The position numbers and the translations under genes were made by a program. Of a stretch of DNA of 44,845 bases, positions 38,895 to 44,845 are shown piece after piece. This stretch comes from Oscillospiraceae bacterium (GTDB lineage: Bacteria; Bacillota; Clostridia; Oscillospirales; Oscillospiraceae). The DNA lies in the NCBI GenBank assembly GCA_017508045.1, contig JAFVZT010000026.1:1-44845 (forward strand), given 5' to 3'. Each line of letters starts with the position of its first letter. Within the stretch, counting starts at the first letter, position 1. Below the pieces are notes generated by a model. It ran no database searches. It had not been told where the DNA came from and saw only the letters and a program-made list of their open reading frames with translations.

Positions 38895-38969
38895 TGGTGA
38901 CCCGTACGGGAATCGAACCCATGTTACCGCCGTGAAAGGGCGGTGTCTTAACCGCTTGACCAACGGGCC
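38895..38969 (-). tRNA. tRNA-Glu (TTC)
   Basis: A 75-nt tRNA: acceptor GGCCCGT/ACGGGTC with one G-U pair, anticodon loop CTTTCAC (TTC), T-loop GTTCGAATC, CCA encoded. Directly abuts tRNA-Met. Confidence 0.95.
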
Positions 38970-39045
38970 TGGTAGCGGCGACCTGATTCGAACAGGTGAC
39001 ATACCGGGTATGAACCGGGTACTCTACCAGCTGAGTTACGCCGCC
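38970..39045 (-). tRNA. tRNA-Met (CAT)
   Basis: A 76-nt tRNA: acceptor GGCGGCG/CGCCGCT with a terminal G-U pair (not the C-A mismatch of initiators), anticodon loop TTCATAC (CAT), D-loop AGCTGGTA, ACCA encoded. Read as elongator Met; a lysidine-modified Ile tRNA also carries CAT in the gene and is not excluded. Confidence 0.9.
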
Positions 39046-39075
39046 AAATTTCTTTATGCCGAAATCAGCTTTGTT

Positions 39076-39104
39076 ATTATACCCACCATGTACCACTTTG
39101 TCAA
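39076..39104 (-). promoter_or_regulatory. Perfect-consensus promoter of the tRNA operon
   Basis: Minus-strand TTGACA (39099-39104), 17-bp spacer, TATAAT (39076-39081). Confidence 0.9.
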
Positions 39105-39160
39105 GAGAAATCTTGGTATTTTTCAAGTTTTTTCGGGAAAGCTTTCATCGGTGATGCTTT

Positions 39161-39538
39161 ATGGAGCTTTGGAAAAAATCTGTTTTATTTTCCGCCGGAG
39201 GCTGCGCCTATATGGGACTGGAGCTTTTGTGGCGGGGCTGGAGCCACGGCAGTATGTTTTTTGCTGGCGGTTCCTGCTTTTTACTTTTGGGAAAGCTGGG
39301 TCAGGTTACACGAAATCCTCTTAGCCGCGCCCTCATCGGGTCGGGAATTATTACCGGCGTGGAGTTTTTGGCAGGACTTTTGGTAAACAGAAGCTACGCG
39401 GTTTGGGATTATCGGGATATGCCGCTGAATATAAAGGGGCAGATTTGTCTTCCCTTTTGCCTTTTGTGGATACCCATTAGCCTTGGAGCAACCTTACTTT
39501 ACGGAGCTTTGGACAAAAAAATACTGCCAGCCAATTGA
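39161..39538 (+). CDS. CmpB-like membrane protein (putative ABC transporter type IV)
   Basis: A 125-residue membrane protein with four helices. The closing block W-D-Y-R-D-M-P-L-N-I-K-G-Q-I-C-L matches the ABC_trans_CmpB family (W-D-Y-x-x-x-P-x-N), annotated as transporter-related but without demonstrated function. The start at 39161 has no strong ribosome site (a G-rich GTGATGC precedes it). It faces uraA in convergent orientation. Confidence 0.7.
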   Translation: MELWKKSVLFSAGGCAYMGLELLWRGWSHGSMFFAGGSCFLLLGKLGQVTRNPLSRALIGSGIITGVEFLAGLLVNRSYAVWDYRDMPLNIKGQICLPFCLLWIPISLGATLLYGALDKKILPAN

Positions 39539-39561
39539 CCGGCAGTATTTTTATGCTTTTA

Positions 39562-40884
39562 TTATTCGTCCTTAGCCTTGGAAACAACCAGGTTGACGAG
39601 GATGCCCAAAATCAGAGCGCAAGCGATGGCGGTCAAGGTAACCTTGCCGATAGCCATAGCCATGCCGCCGATACCGGGGATCAAAATTGCAGCAACCACA
39701 AACAGGTTCTTGTTCTGGTTCAGGTCTACCTTCTGGATCATCTTCAGACCGGAAACTGCAATAAAGCCGTACAGAGTGACGCAGACACCGCCCATAACAC
39801 AGCCGGGAATGGAGTCCAGGAATGCCACAAAGGGACCGAAGAAAGAGATCACAATGCTCATAATGGCAGCCACGGTGATGGTGATGACAGAAGCGTTGCG
39901 GGTAATGGCAACACAGCCAACAGACTCACCGTAGGTGGTGTTGGGGCAGCCGCCGAAGAAAGCGCCAACCGTGGAGCCAACGCCGTCACCCAACAGGGTG
40001 CGGTGCAGGCCGGGCTCTTCCAGCAGGTCGGCATCAATGATGGTGGACAGATTCTTGTGGTCAGCGATGTGTTCAGCGAACACGACGAAAGCCACAGGTA
40101 CATAAGCTACAGCCAAGGTAGCAAGATAAGTACCGTCGATTTCCTTAACGCCCTTCAGGGCTTCCAGGAAGGTAAACTCAGGAACTGCAACAATCTGCAC
40201 ATTTTGGAACAGAGAGAAGTCAATAACAGGAATGCCGCACAGAGTAAAGACCATAGCAGCCGCATAACCGGCCAGAATACCGATGATGAAAGGAACCAGC
40301 TTGATCATCTTCTTGCCGTAGGTGGAAACAACGATAACCACAAGCAGGGTCACCATGGCGCAAACGAGGGAAGCCCAGATGGGAGCGCTCATAACGAAAG
40401 CGCCGTTGCTGTCCTGAGGACCGTAGGAGAATACGTCCTTGATAGCTGCGCCTGCCAGACTCAGACCGATCAGAGCAACGGTGGGTCCGATAACTACAGG
40501 AGGCATCAGCTTGCTGATCCACTTAACGCCAACCAGCTTGACGACAATTGCAATAACCACATACACAAGACCTGCAAAGGCTGCGCCGATGATAAGGCCT
40601 GCATAACCGGCGGAAGCAGATACCGCGCCGGCAAATGCCGCTACCATGGAGCCGATAAAGGCGAAGGAAGAACCCAGGAACACAGGGCTCTTAAACTTGG
40701 TGAACAACTGGTAAACGATTGTACCGACACCGGCGCCGAACAGGGCTGCGGAAGCGGACATACCGTTGCCCACGATTGCGGGAACTGCAATGGTAGCTGC
40801 CAGGATTGCCAGAACCTGCTGAAGCGCGAAAATCAACAGTTGGCCAAATTTGGGTTTATCTTTAATGCCGTAGATGAGATTCAT
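39562..40884 (-). CDS. uraA: Uracil/xanthine permease (NCS2 family)
   Basis: A 440-residue, 14-helix nucleobase transporter. Family marks are L-G-S-S-F-A-F-I near 72, the Q/E-H box A-E-H-I-A-D-H near 270, and the N-T-T-Y-G-E-S-V-G loop near 310 with the substrate-binding Glu in its stretch. The E-H-I-A-D-H pattern and downstream N-T-T-Y-G-E-N/S-V-G are those of UraA, so uracil is the likely substrate. ATG 40884 is used (GGAGG eight nt upstream); a second ATG at 40899 contains that very GGAGG. It has its own promoter and an attenuator-like leader, and lies after the cdd-deo genes. Confidence 0.92.
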   Translation of the reverse strand: MNLIYGIKDKPKFGQLLIFALQQVLAILAATIAVPAIVGNGMSASAALFGAGVGTIVYQLFTKFKSPVFLGSSFAFIGSMVAAFAGAVSASAGYAGLIIGAAFAGLVYVVIAIVVKLVGVKWISKLMPPVVIGPTVALIGLSLAGAAIKDVFSYGPQDSNGAFVMSAPIWASLVCAMVTLLVVIVVSTYGKKMIKLVPFIIGILAGYAAAMVFTLCGIPVIDFSLFQNVQIVAVPEFTFLEALKGVKEIDGTYLATLAVAYVPVAFVVFAEHIADHKNLSTIIDADLLEEPGLHRTLLGDGVGSTVGAFFGGCPNTTYGESVGCVAITRNASVITITVAAIMSIVISFFGPFVAFLDSIPGCVMGGVCVTLYGFIAVSGLKMIQKVDLNQNKNLFVVAAILIPGIGGMAMAIGKVTLTAIACALILGILVNLVVSKAKDE

Positions 40885-40920
40885 TTGGGGTTCCTCCATA
40901 TCTTTTTAAATTAAATTCGC

Positions 40921-40964
40921 AAAAAAGAAGGAAAGACCGGGTCAGTAAACGCGGTGTTTCCTCC
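40921..40964 (-). terminator. Leader attenuator of uraA
   Basis: On the minus strand GGAGGAAACACC (40953-40964) pairs with GGTCTTTCCTTC (40927-40938), one mismatch, followed by TTTTTT. It lies between the uraA promoter and its start, so transcription can be stopped before the gene. PyrR-type control is a reasonable guess; no clear PyrR-binding loop was recognised. Confidence 0.65.
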
Positions 40965-40992
40965 TTACTTTCGAATTTCAACTTCAAGTGGC

Positions 40993-41021
40993 ATTATACA
41001 CCATTTTCTGACAAAAAGCAA
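40993..41021 (-). promoter_or_regulatory. uraA promoter
   Basis: Minus-strand TTGCTT (41016-41021), 17-bp spacer, TATAAT (40993-40998). Confidence 0.65.
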
Positions 41022-41027
41022 GCACTT

Positions 41028-41417
41028 TTATAAACAAAATCCCTCCGGTAACAGCTGCTCCAAAGTCCGCACCTCAATTGTGGTTCCATCGGTGAGGTAG
41101 ATGGGAAAATCCCCCTTGCAGAACTCTGCAATCACCTGCCGACACACACCGCAGGGGGTGCATTTTTCGTTAATCTCCCCGTCCTTGCCGCCACAGACCG
41201 CCAACGCCGTAAACTCCCGGCAGCCCTGAGAAACCGCCTTCCCGAAAGCCACCCGTTCGGCACACATGGTAGGACTGTAGGCAGCATTTTCCACATTGCA
41301 TCCGGTAAATATCTGCCCGTCGGCAGCAAGCAGCGCCGCCCCTACCCGATACCCGGAATAGGGCGCGTAGGCATTATCCATTGCCTGCTTTGCCATGGAA
41401 ATCAGTTGCTCTTTCAT
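41028..41417 (-). CDS. cdd: Cytidine deaminase
   Basis: A 129-residue homotetrameric-type cytidine deaminase, converting cytidine and deoxycytidine to uridine and deoxyuridine. Zinc and catalytic residues are in G-C-N-V-E-N-A-A-Y near 39, M-C-A-E-R near 51 (ligand Cys and proton-shuttle Glu), and P-C-G-V-C-R-Q near 88-94. It is the last gene of the deo cluster; the uraA promoter starts within a few bases of its stop. Its ribosome site AAGGAGA partly overlaps the TTAA end of a 283-bp repeat. Confidence 0.95.
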   Translation of the reverse strand: MKEQLISMAKQAMDNAYAPYSGYRVGAALLAADGQIFTGCNVENAAYSPTMCAERVAFGKAVSQGCREFTALAVCGGKDGEINEKCTPCGVCRQVIAEFCKGDFPIYLTDGTTIEVRTLEQLLPEGFCL

Positions 41418-41429
41418 AAAATTCTCTCC

Positions 41430-41712
41430 TTAAGCAGTGGGGAGCCGAACGCCGACAGCCCCACAGCAGTCCTTTTGTTTGGATTTTTCCTTATCTTCCT
41501 CGGCTTGCGTCAGCAAGCAATCGTCATCTGCGCAAAAATCCAAAGCAAAAATCCTTGCTGTGGGGTGCGCAGCAGTTTTCGCAGAGCTGATTTTTGTCAA
41601 GCCAAGTAAAATCACGCAGGGAATACCCATTGGTATTTTCAAGGGATTTTCCGCAGGATTGGCGAAAAGACGCCTGCGAAAACCTATCGGGGTTCAGCTC
41701 CCCACTGCTTAA
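41430..41712. mobile_element. 283-bp TIR element, copy 1 (deoB-cdd)
   Basis: Ends TTAAGCAGTGGGGAGC (41430-41445) and GCTCCCCACTGCTTAA (41697-41712) are inverted repeats extending imperfectly to about 29 bp. It is non-autonomous: no transposase frame, only 70-91-codon frames shared with copy 2. Copy 2 (43607-43889) is also exactly 283 bp and nearly identical, in the same orientation. The right end carries the last codons and stop of deoB; the left TTAA joins the cdd ribosome site. Confidence 0.85.
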
Positions 41713-42811
41713 CCATATCGGCAACAAAGGTAAAGCTGTCCTTTGTACCGAGGTTTTGGGGCATAATCTTCTTGCCCAGCACCAAAAGCGGCACATATTC
41801 TCGAGTGTGGTCGGTGGTTTGTGTATATCCCGGGTCACAGCCGTGGTCGGCGGTGATAATCACCGTATCCTCCTGACCAAGCTCTGAAAGGAAGCCAGGC
41901 AGCCATGCGTCAAACTCGGAAAGCGCCCGGGCATACCCCAGAGCGTCCCGCCGGTGTCCGTAAACCATATCAAAGTCCACCAAATTTACAAAGCACAGAC
42001 CGGAAAAGTCCTTCTTGGCATAGCGCATCGTATGGGACATCCCATGGGCGTTGCTTTCGCTGTACACATGCTCGGTAAGACCGTGCCCTGCAAATATATC
42101 GTAAATTTTCCCCACGCCAATACAGGAGAGCCCTGCCTGCTTTATCTCATCCAGCAGGGTTTTTTCCGGTGGCTCAAGAGAAAAATCGTGACGGTTGGCA
42201 GTCCGGGTGAAGCTGCCGGGTGCGCCTGTAAAGGGACGGGCGATCACCCGCCCTACCCCGTGCTTACCCACCAGAATTTTCCGGGCAATCCGGCAGTATT
42301 CATAAAGCTGCTCCACAGGAACAACATCCTCATGGGCGGCAATCTGAAATACCGAGTCGGCAGAGGTGTAGACAATTAAATCTCCCGTTTCCATATGGGC
42401 TTTGCCGTAGGCTTCAATCACCTGTGTTCCAGACCATGGGGCATTTGCCAAAACGTCCCGTCCGGTAGCCTGCCGGAAGGGCTGCAAAACCTCCTCCGGA
42501 AAGCCGTGGGGATAGGTGGGCAGGGGCTGCTGCGATACAATGCCCGCCAGCTCCCAGTGGCCGATGGTGGTATCCTTTCCCGCGGATTGCTCAGCAAGGC
42601 GTCCGTACATGCCGGTGGGGTTTTCCGTCTTTGGCAGACAGGTAACGCCGTCAATATTTCCCAGTCCTGCCTGTATTAAATTGGGAATGTGAAGCTTGCC
42701 GGTTTTCTGGCAGGAGGCAAGGGTATTTGCTCCTGCATCCCCAAAGGCCGCTGCATCCGGCAGCGCCCCAATGCCAAAGGAATCCAGCACAATTAAAAAT
42801 ACCCGCTTCAT
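41684..42811 (-). CDS. deoB: Phosphopentomutase with repeat-derived C-terminus
   Basis: A 375-residue alkaline-phosphatase-superfamily mutase that moves phosphate between C1 and C5 of ribose or deoxyribose. It shows L-I-V-L-D-S-F-G-I-G near the start (metal Asp), N-T-L near 30, T-I-G-H-W-E near 82, Y-G-H-R-R-D near 285 and I-T-A-D-H-G-C-D-P near 322. Bacillus DeoB is about 394 residues and ends in a G-x-S-F-L-type tail; here the last residues (K-Q-W-G-A-E-P-R) come from the terminal repeat of the adjacent element and the usual tail is absent. ATG 42811 has AAGGA upstream; an ATG at 42817 overlaps deoD. Confidence 0.92.
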   Translation of the reverse strand: MKRVFLIVLDSFGIGALPDAAAFGDAGANTLASCQKTGKLHIPNLIQAGLGNIDGVTCLPKTENPTGMYGRLAEQSAGKDTTIGHWELAGIVSQQPLPTYPHGFPEEVLQPFRQATGRDVLANAPWSGTQVIEAYGKAHMETGDLIVYTSADSVFQIAAHEDVVPVEQLYEYCRIARKILVGKHGVGRVIARPFTGAPGSFTRTANRHDFSLEPPEKTLLDEIKQAGLSCIGVGKIYDIFAGHGLTEHVYSESNAHGMSHTMRYAKKDFSGLCFVNLVDFDMVYGHRRDALGYARALSEFDAWLPGFLSELGQEDTVIITADHGCDPGYTQTTDHTREYVPLLVLGKKIMPQNLGTKDSFTFVADMVKQWGAEPR

Positions 42812-42813
42812 AG

Positions 42814-43557
42814 TCATCCTTCCATTTTGACTGCTACTTCCAGTGCTACCTTCATCATTTGGGTAAAGGCGGTCTGCCGTTCCTGGGAGGTGGTCTCCTC
42901 ACCGGTAAGCACATGGTCGGAAATCGTACAGATGCACAGCGCCCGCTTGCCGTACCGTGCGGCATTCATATACAGCGCCGCAGCCTCCATTTCCAGCGCC
43001 AGAACGCCCATCTTCTTCAGTCCGTAAATGCTGTCCAGACCCTCCGGGACGCCCGCATGGTCGCCGTAAAATACATCGGAGGAATTGACATTGCCCACAT
43101 GATATACCGCGCCCTGCTTTTTGGCAGCTTCCACCGCAGCGCTTAACAGCTCATAAGAGGCAATCGGCGCAAAGGTGCCGGGCAGGTGAAACTGCCGGGC
43201 GAAATTGGAATCGGTGCAGGCGCCCTGCGCCAGCACCAAATCATACAGCTTAATATGCTCCTGTACGGCACCTGCAGAGCCAACCCGAATAATATTTTCC
43301 ACGCCATAGGCGTTATACAGCTCATGGGAGTAGATACCGATTGCCGGCATACCCATTCCCGATGCCATTACAGATACCTTTACGCCCTTGTATGTTCCGG
43401 TATAGCCCTGAACGCCCCGGACATTGTTTACAAGCTTGGGATTTTCCAGAAAATTTTCCGCAATAAATTTCGACCGCAGAGGGTCACCTGGCATTAAAAC
43501 CGTCTTGCCGAAATCTCCGGGCTTCGCGCTGATATGAGGGGTCGGTGTGGTTAACAT
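42814..43557 (-). CDS. deoD: DeoD-type purine nucleoside phosphorylase
   Basis: A 247-residue hexameric-type phosphorylase that splits purine (deoxy)nucleosides into base and sugar 1-phosphate. M-P-G-D-P-L-R-S-K near 22-30 binds phosphate, A-S-G-M-G-M-P-A near 66, R-V-G-S-A-G-A-V near 91, and L-E-M-E-A-A-A-L-Y near 180 and S-D-H near 207 complete the site (substrate Glu and Asp). It overlaps the start region of deoB. AAGGAGG precedes ATG 43557. Sugar 1-phosphate goes to DeoB then DeoC. Confidence 0.94.
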   Translation of the reverse strand: MLTTPTPHISAKPGDFGKTVLMPGDPLRSKFIAENFLENPKLVNNVRGVQGYTGTYKGVKVSVMASGMGMPAIGIYSHELYNAYGVENIIRVGSAGAVQEHIKLYDLVLAQGACTDSNFARQFHLPGTFAPIASYELLSAAVEAAKKQGAVYHVGNVNSSDVFYGDHAGVPEGLDSIYGLKKMGVLALEMEAAALYMNAARYGKRALCICTISDHVLTGEETTSQERQTAFTQMMKVALEVAVKMEG

Positions 43558-43606
43558 AACTTTTCCTCCTTAATAGTCTTTTCCGGTATCTTCTACTTTT
43601 GCCAGC

Positions 43607-43889
43607 TTAAGCAGTGGGGAGCCGAACACCGACAGCCCCACTGCAGTCCTTTCGTTTGTATTTTTCCTTATCTTCCTCGGCTTGCGTCAGCAAGCTCTCG
43701 TCATCTGCGCAAAAATCCAAAGCAAAAATCCTTGCTGTGGGGTGCGCAGCAGTTTTCGCAGAGCTGCTTTTCGTCAAGCCAAGTAAAATCACGCAGGGAA
43801 TACCCATTGGTATTTTCAAGGGATTTTCCGCAGGATTGGCGAAAAGCCGCCTGTGAAAACCTATCAGGGTTCAACTCCACACTGCTTAA
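43607..43889. mobile_element. 283-bp TIR element, copy 2 (deoC-deoD)
   Basis: Same length and orientation as copy 1, ending in TTAA (43607-43610 and 43886-43889) with TTAAGCAGTGGGGAGC at the left and an imperfect inverse at the right. The right end provides the last codons and stop of deoC (K-Q-C-G-V-E-P). Confidence 0.85.
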
Positions 43890-44517
43890 CAACCCGGGAA
43901 GTACCCAATCGGGATGCACCCAGCTGGATAAACTTTTCTGCATCGGAAAGACTGGATATGCCCCCGGCTGCCTTAATTTTTACATTTTTTCCCACAAATT
44001 CAGCAAACAGCGCCACATCCTCAAAGGTTGCACCGGCAGTGGAAAAGCCGGTAGAGGTTTTAATGTAGTCTGCCCCGGCTTCCGTGACAATGCGGCACAT
44101 TCTGATTTTTTCCTCCCGGGTCAGCAGGCAGGTTTCGATAATCACCTTTAAAAGTCTGCCCTTGCAAGCTTTTTTCACTGCCCGGATTTCTTCCAAAACC
44201 TCATCATCCTTACCGGCCTTCAAAAGGCCGATGTTGATGACCATATCAATTTCATCCGCGCCGTTTTCCACCGCATCGGTAGCCTGAAAGCATTTTGCCT
44301 TAGTGGTGTCATAGCCGTTGGGAAAGCCGATAACCGTACAAACCGTCAGCCGATTTCCCACATACTCCTTAGCCTGCCGGACATAGCAGGCCGGGATGCA
44401 CACCGATGCGGTTTGAAACCGGATGCCGTCATCGCAAATTGCCTGAATATCCTGCCAGGTAGCCGTCTGGCTTAAAAGGGTGTGGTCACACCGCCGTAAA
44501 ATTTCGCTTAATTCCAT
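43864..44517 (-). CDS. deoC: Deoxyribose-phosphate aldolase
   Basis: A 217-residue class I aldolase splitting 2-deoxyribose 5-phosphate into acetaldehyde and glyceraldehyde 3-phosphate. Residues L-K-V-I-I-E-T near 139 and Y-I-K-T-S-T-G-F near 170 (Schiff-base Lys) are present, and I-K-A-A-G-G-I near 190 gives the second Lys. The extreme C-terminus comes from the TIR of element copy 2. ATG 44517 has GGAGG upstream; an extension to 44574 crosses the promoter. It is the first gene of the deo operon. Confidence 0.94.
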   Translation of the reverse strand: MELSEILRRCDHTLLSQTATWQDIQAICDDGIRFQTASVCIPACYVRQAKEYVGNRLTVCTVIGFPNGYDTTKAKCFQATDAVENGADEIDMVINIGLLKAGKDDEVLEEIRAVKKACKGRLLKVIIETCLLTREEKIRMCRIVTEAGADYIKTSTGFSTAGATFEDVALFAEFVGKNVKIKAAGGISSLSDAEKFIQLGASRLGTSRVVKQCGVEP

Positions 44518-44545
44518 TATAAGTCCTCCCCCTTGCTTTTCTTTT

Positions 44546-44574
44546 ATTATACAAAACCAAAAACCAATATGCAA
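44546..44574 (-). promoter_or_regulatory. deo operon promoter
   Basis: Minus-strand TTGCAT (44569-44574), 17-bp spacer, TATAAT (44546-44551). Confidence 0.72.
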
Positions 44575-44575
44575 G

Positions 44576-44615
44576 AAAAAACAGATTGCCGGAACAGCCC
44601 CTGTCCCGGCAATCT
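44576..44615 (-). terminator. Terminator of a gene beyond the right edge
   Basis: Minus-strand stem AGATTGCCGG/CCGGCAATCT with a 13-nt loop, then GTTTTTTC. It lies just upstream of the deo promoter. Confidence 0.8.
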
Positions 44616-44713
44616 AAAAAAGCTTATAACGCAAATGCGGCAATCTATACGCAAAGCTTGCTTAAAAATCTGAAACCTTATGAGCATTCCCTTACGGTGC
44701 GGCCGGGTGGGGT

Positions 44714-44810
44714 ACATAGGGGAGGGCGGCTTGGATTGCGGGAGCAAGACACACAGCGCCTCCCCTATGTCGGTTCTTTCGTGTCTTTCTTGCCGAAACA
44801 AGAAAGACAC
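44714..44810. repeat. Two palindromes at the right edge
   Basis: ACATAGGGGAGG (44714-44725) and CCTCCCCTATGT (44759-44770) are a perfect 12-bp pair. GTGTCTTTCTTG (44781-44792) and CAAGAAAGACAC (44799-44810) form a second perfect 12-bp hairpin. No gene is supported in 44616-44845. Confidence 0.55.
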
Positions 44811-44845
44811 CCTCCGGAGGAACCCAGCCAACAATCCGGCAGAAA

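Noticed and set aside
41430-41712. 70- and 91-codon frames inside the 283-bp elements, also present in copy 2
   Set aside because: Differences between copies change amino acids as often as not, no domain is recognisable, and the terminal repeats cover both ends; the frames are by-products of a duplicated element.
44547-44834. 95-codon frame at the right edge
   Set aside because: It runs through hairpins, a terminator and the deo promoter.
1-44845. CRISPR array or prophage
   Set aside because: No regularly spaced direct repeats with unique spacers, and no phage structural or integrase genes, were seen.

Overview
The window looks like a chromosomal segment of a spore-forming, gut-type anaerobic Firmicute, most likely Clostridia of the Oscillospiraceae/Ruminococcaceae kind. 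The evidence is an alpha/beta-type small acid-soluble spore protein, SpoVT, a DnaD/DnaI primosome pair, strong SigA-type promoters, a nickel-iron CO dehydrogenase/acetyl-CoA synthase cluster, and many palindromic intergenic repeats. Most genes have moderate GC. The stretch from about 31.3 to 34.2 kb is much more AT-rich and looks acquired. Many of the longest open frames lie antisense to strongly recognisable genes and were discarded.

Layout. 0-1.1 kb: a repeat-rich left edge, the spore protein and a DtxR-type metalloregulator. 1.1-6.8 kb: a sugar-phosphate locus with a minus-strand operon (SIS isomerase, FGGY kinase, Rpe) facing a triosephosphate-isomerase-like protein and a YjbQ-family protein, then a Gfo/Idh/MocA oxidoreductase. 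6.8-9.1 kb: two DUF624 (YesL-like) membrane proteins and a one-helix membrane protein. 9.1-10.3 kb: rpsF-ssb-rpsR. 10.4 kb: a 50-residue Cys/Gly/Asn-rich miniprotein. 10.7-15.7 kb: cooS, cooC and acsB. 16-19.8 kb: a sugar ABC importer without its ATPase. 20 kb: tRNA-Leu. 20.3-23.1 kb: a TrpR-like regulator and an amino-acid ABC transporter. 23.2-24.9 kb: metV-metF, which with CODH/ACS supply part of the Wood-Ljungdahl pathway; the corrinoid protein, methyltransferase and formyl-THF genes are not in this window. 25.1-29 kb: dnaD-dnaI-gph-yfbR and a hypothetical gene. 29.5-31.1 kb: an NlpC/P60 hydrolase and spoVT.

From 31 to 36 kb lies an unusual island. Cargo genes (XRE regulator plus two zinc-ribbon membrane miniproteins; an acyltransferase; a zinc alcohol dehydrogenase) are separated by three broken, same-orientation copies of the spoVT promoter, leader and AbrB start. 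Next come a SipW-type signal peptidase with two probable SipW-dependent exported proteins (36-38.6 kb), tRNA-Met and tRNA-Glu (39 kb), a CmpB-like membrane protein, and a nucleoside/pyrimidine salvage block (deoC, deoD, deoB, cdd, uraA; 39.5-44.5 kb).

The strongest unexplained signals are repeat-borne. A ~125-bp element with five hairpins occurs three times; its connectors are conserved while its stems differ but still pair. A 283-bp element with terminal inverted repeats bounded by TTAA occurs twice in the deo operon, and its end supplies the last codons and stop of both deoB and deoC. The third signal is the series of repeated AbrB/SpoVT footprints.
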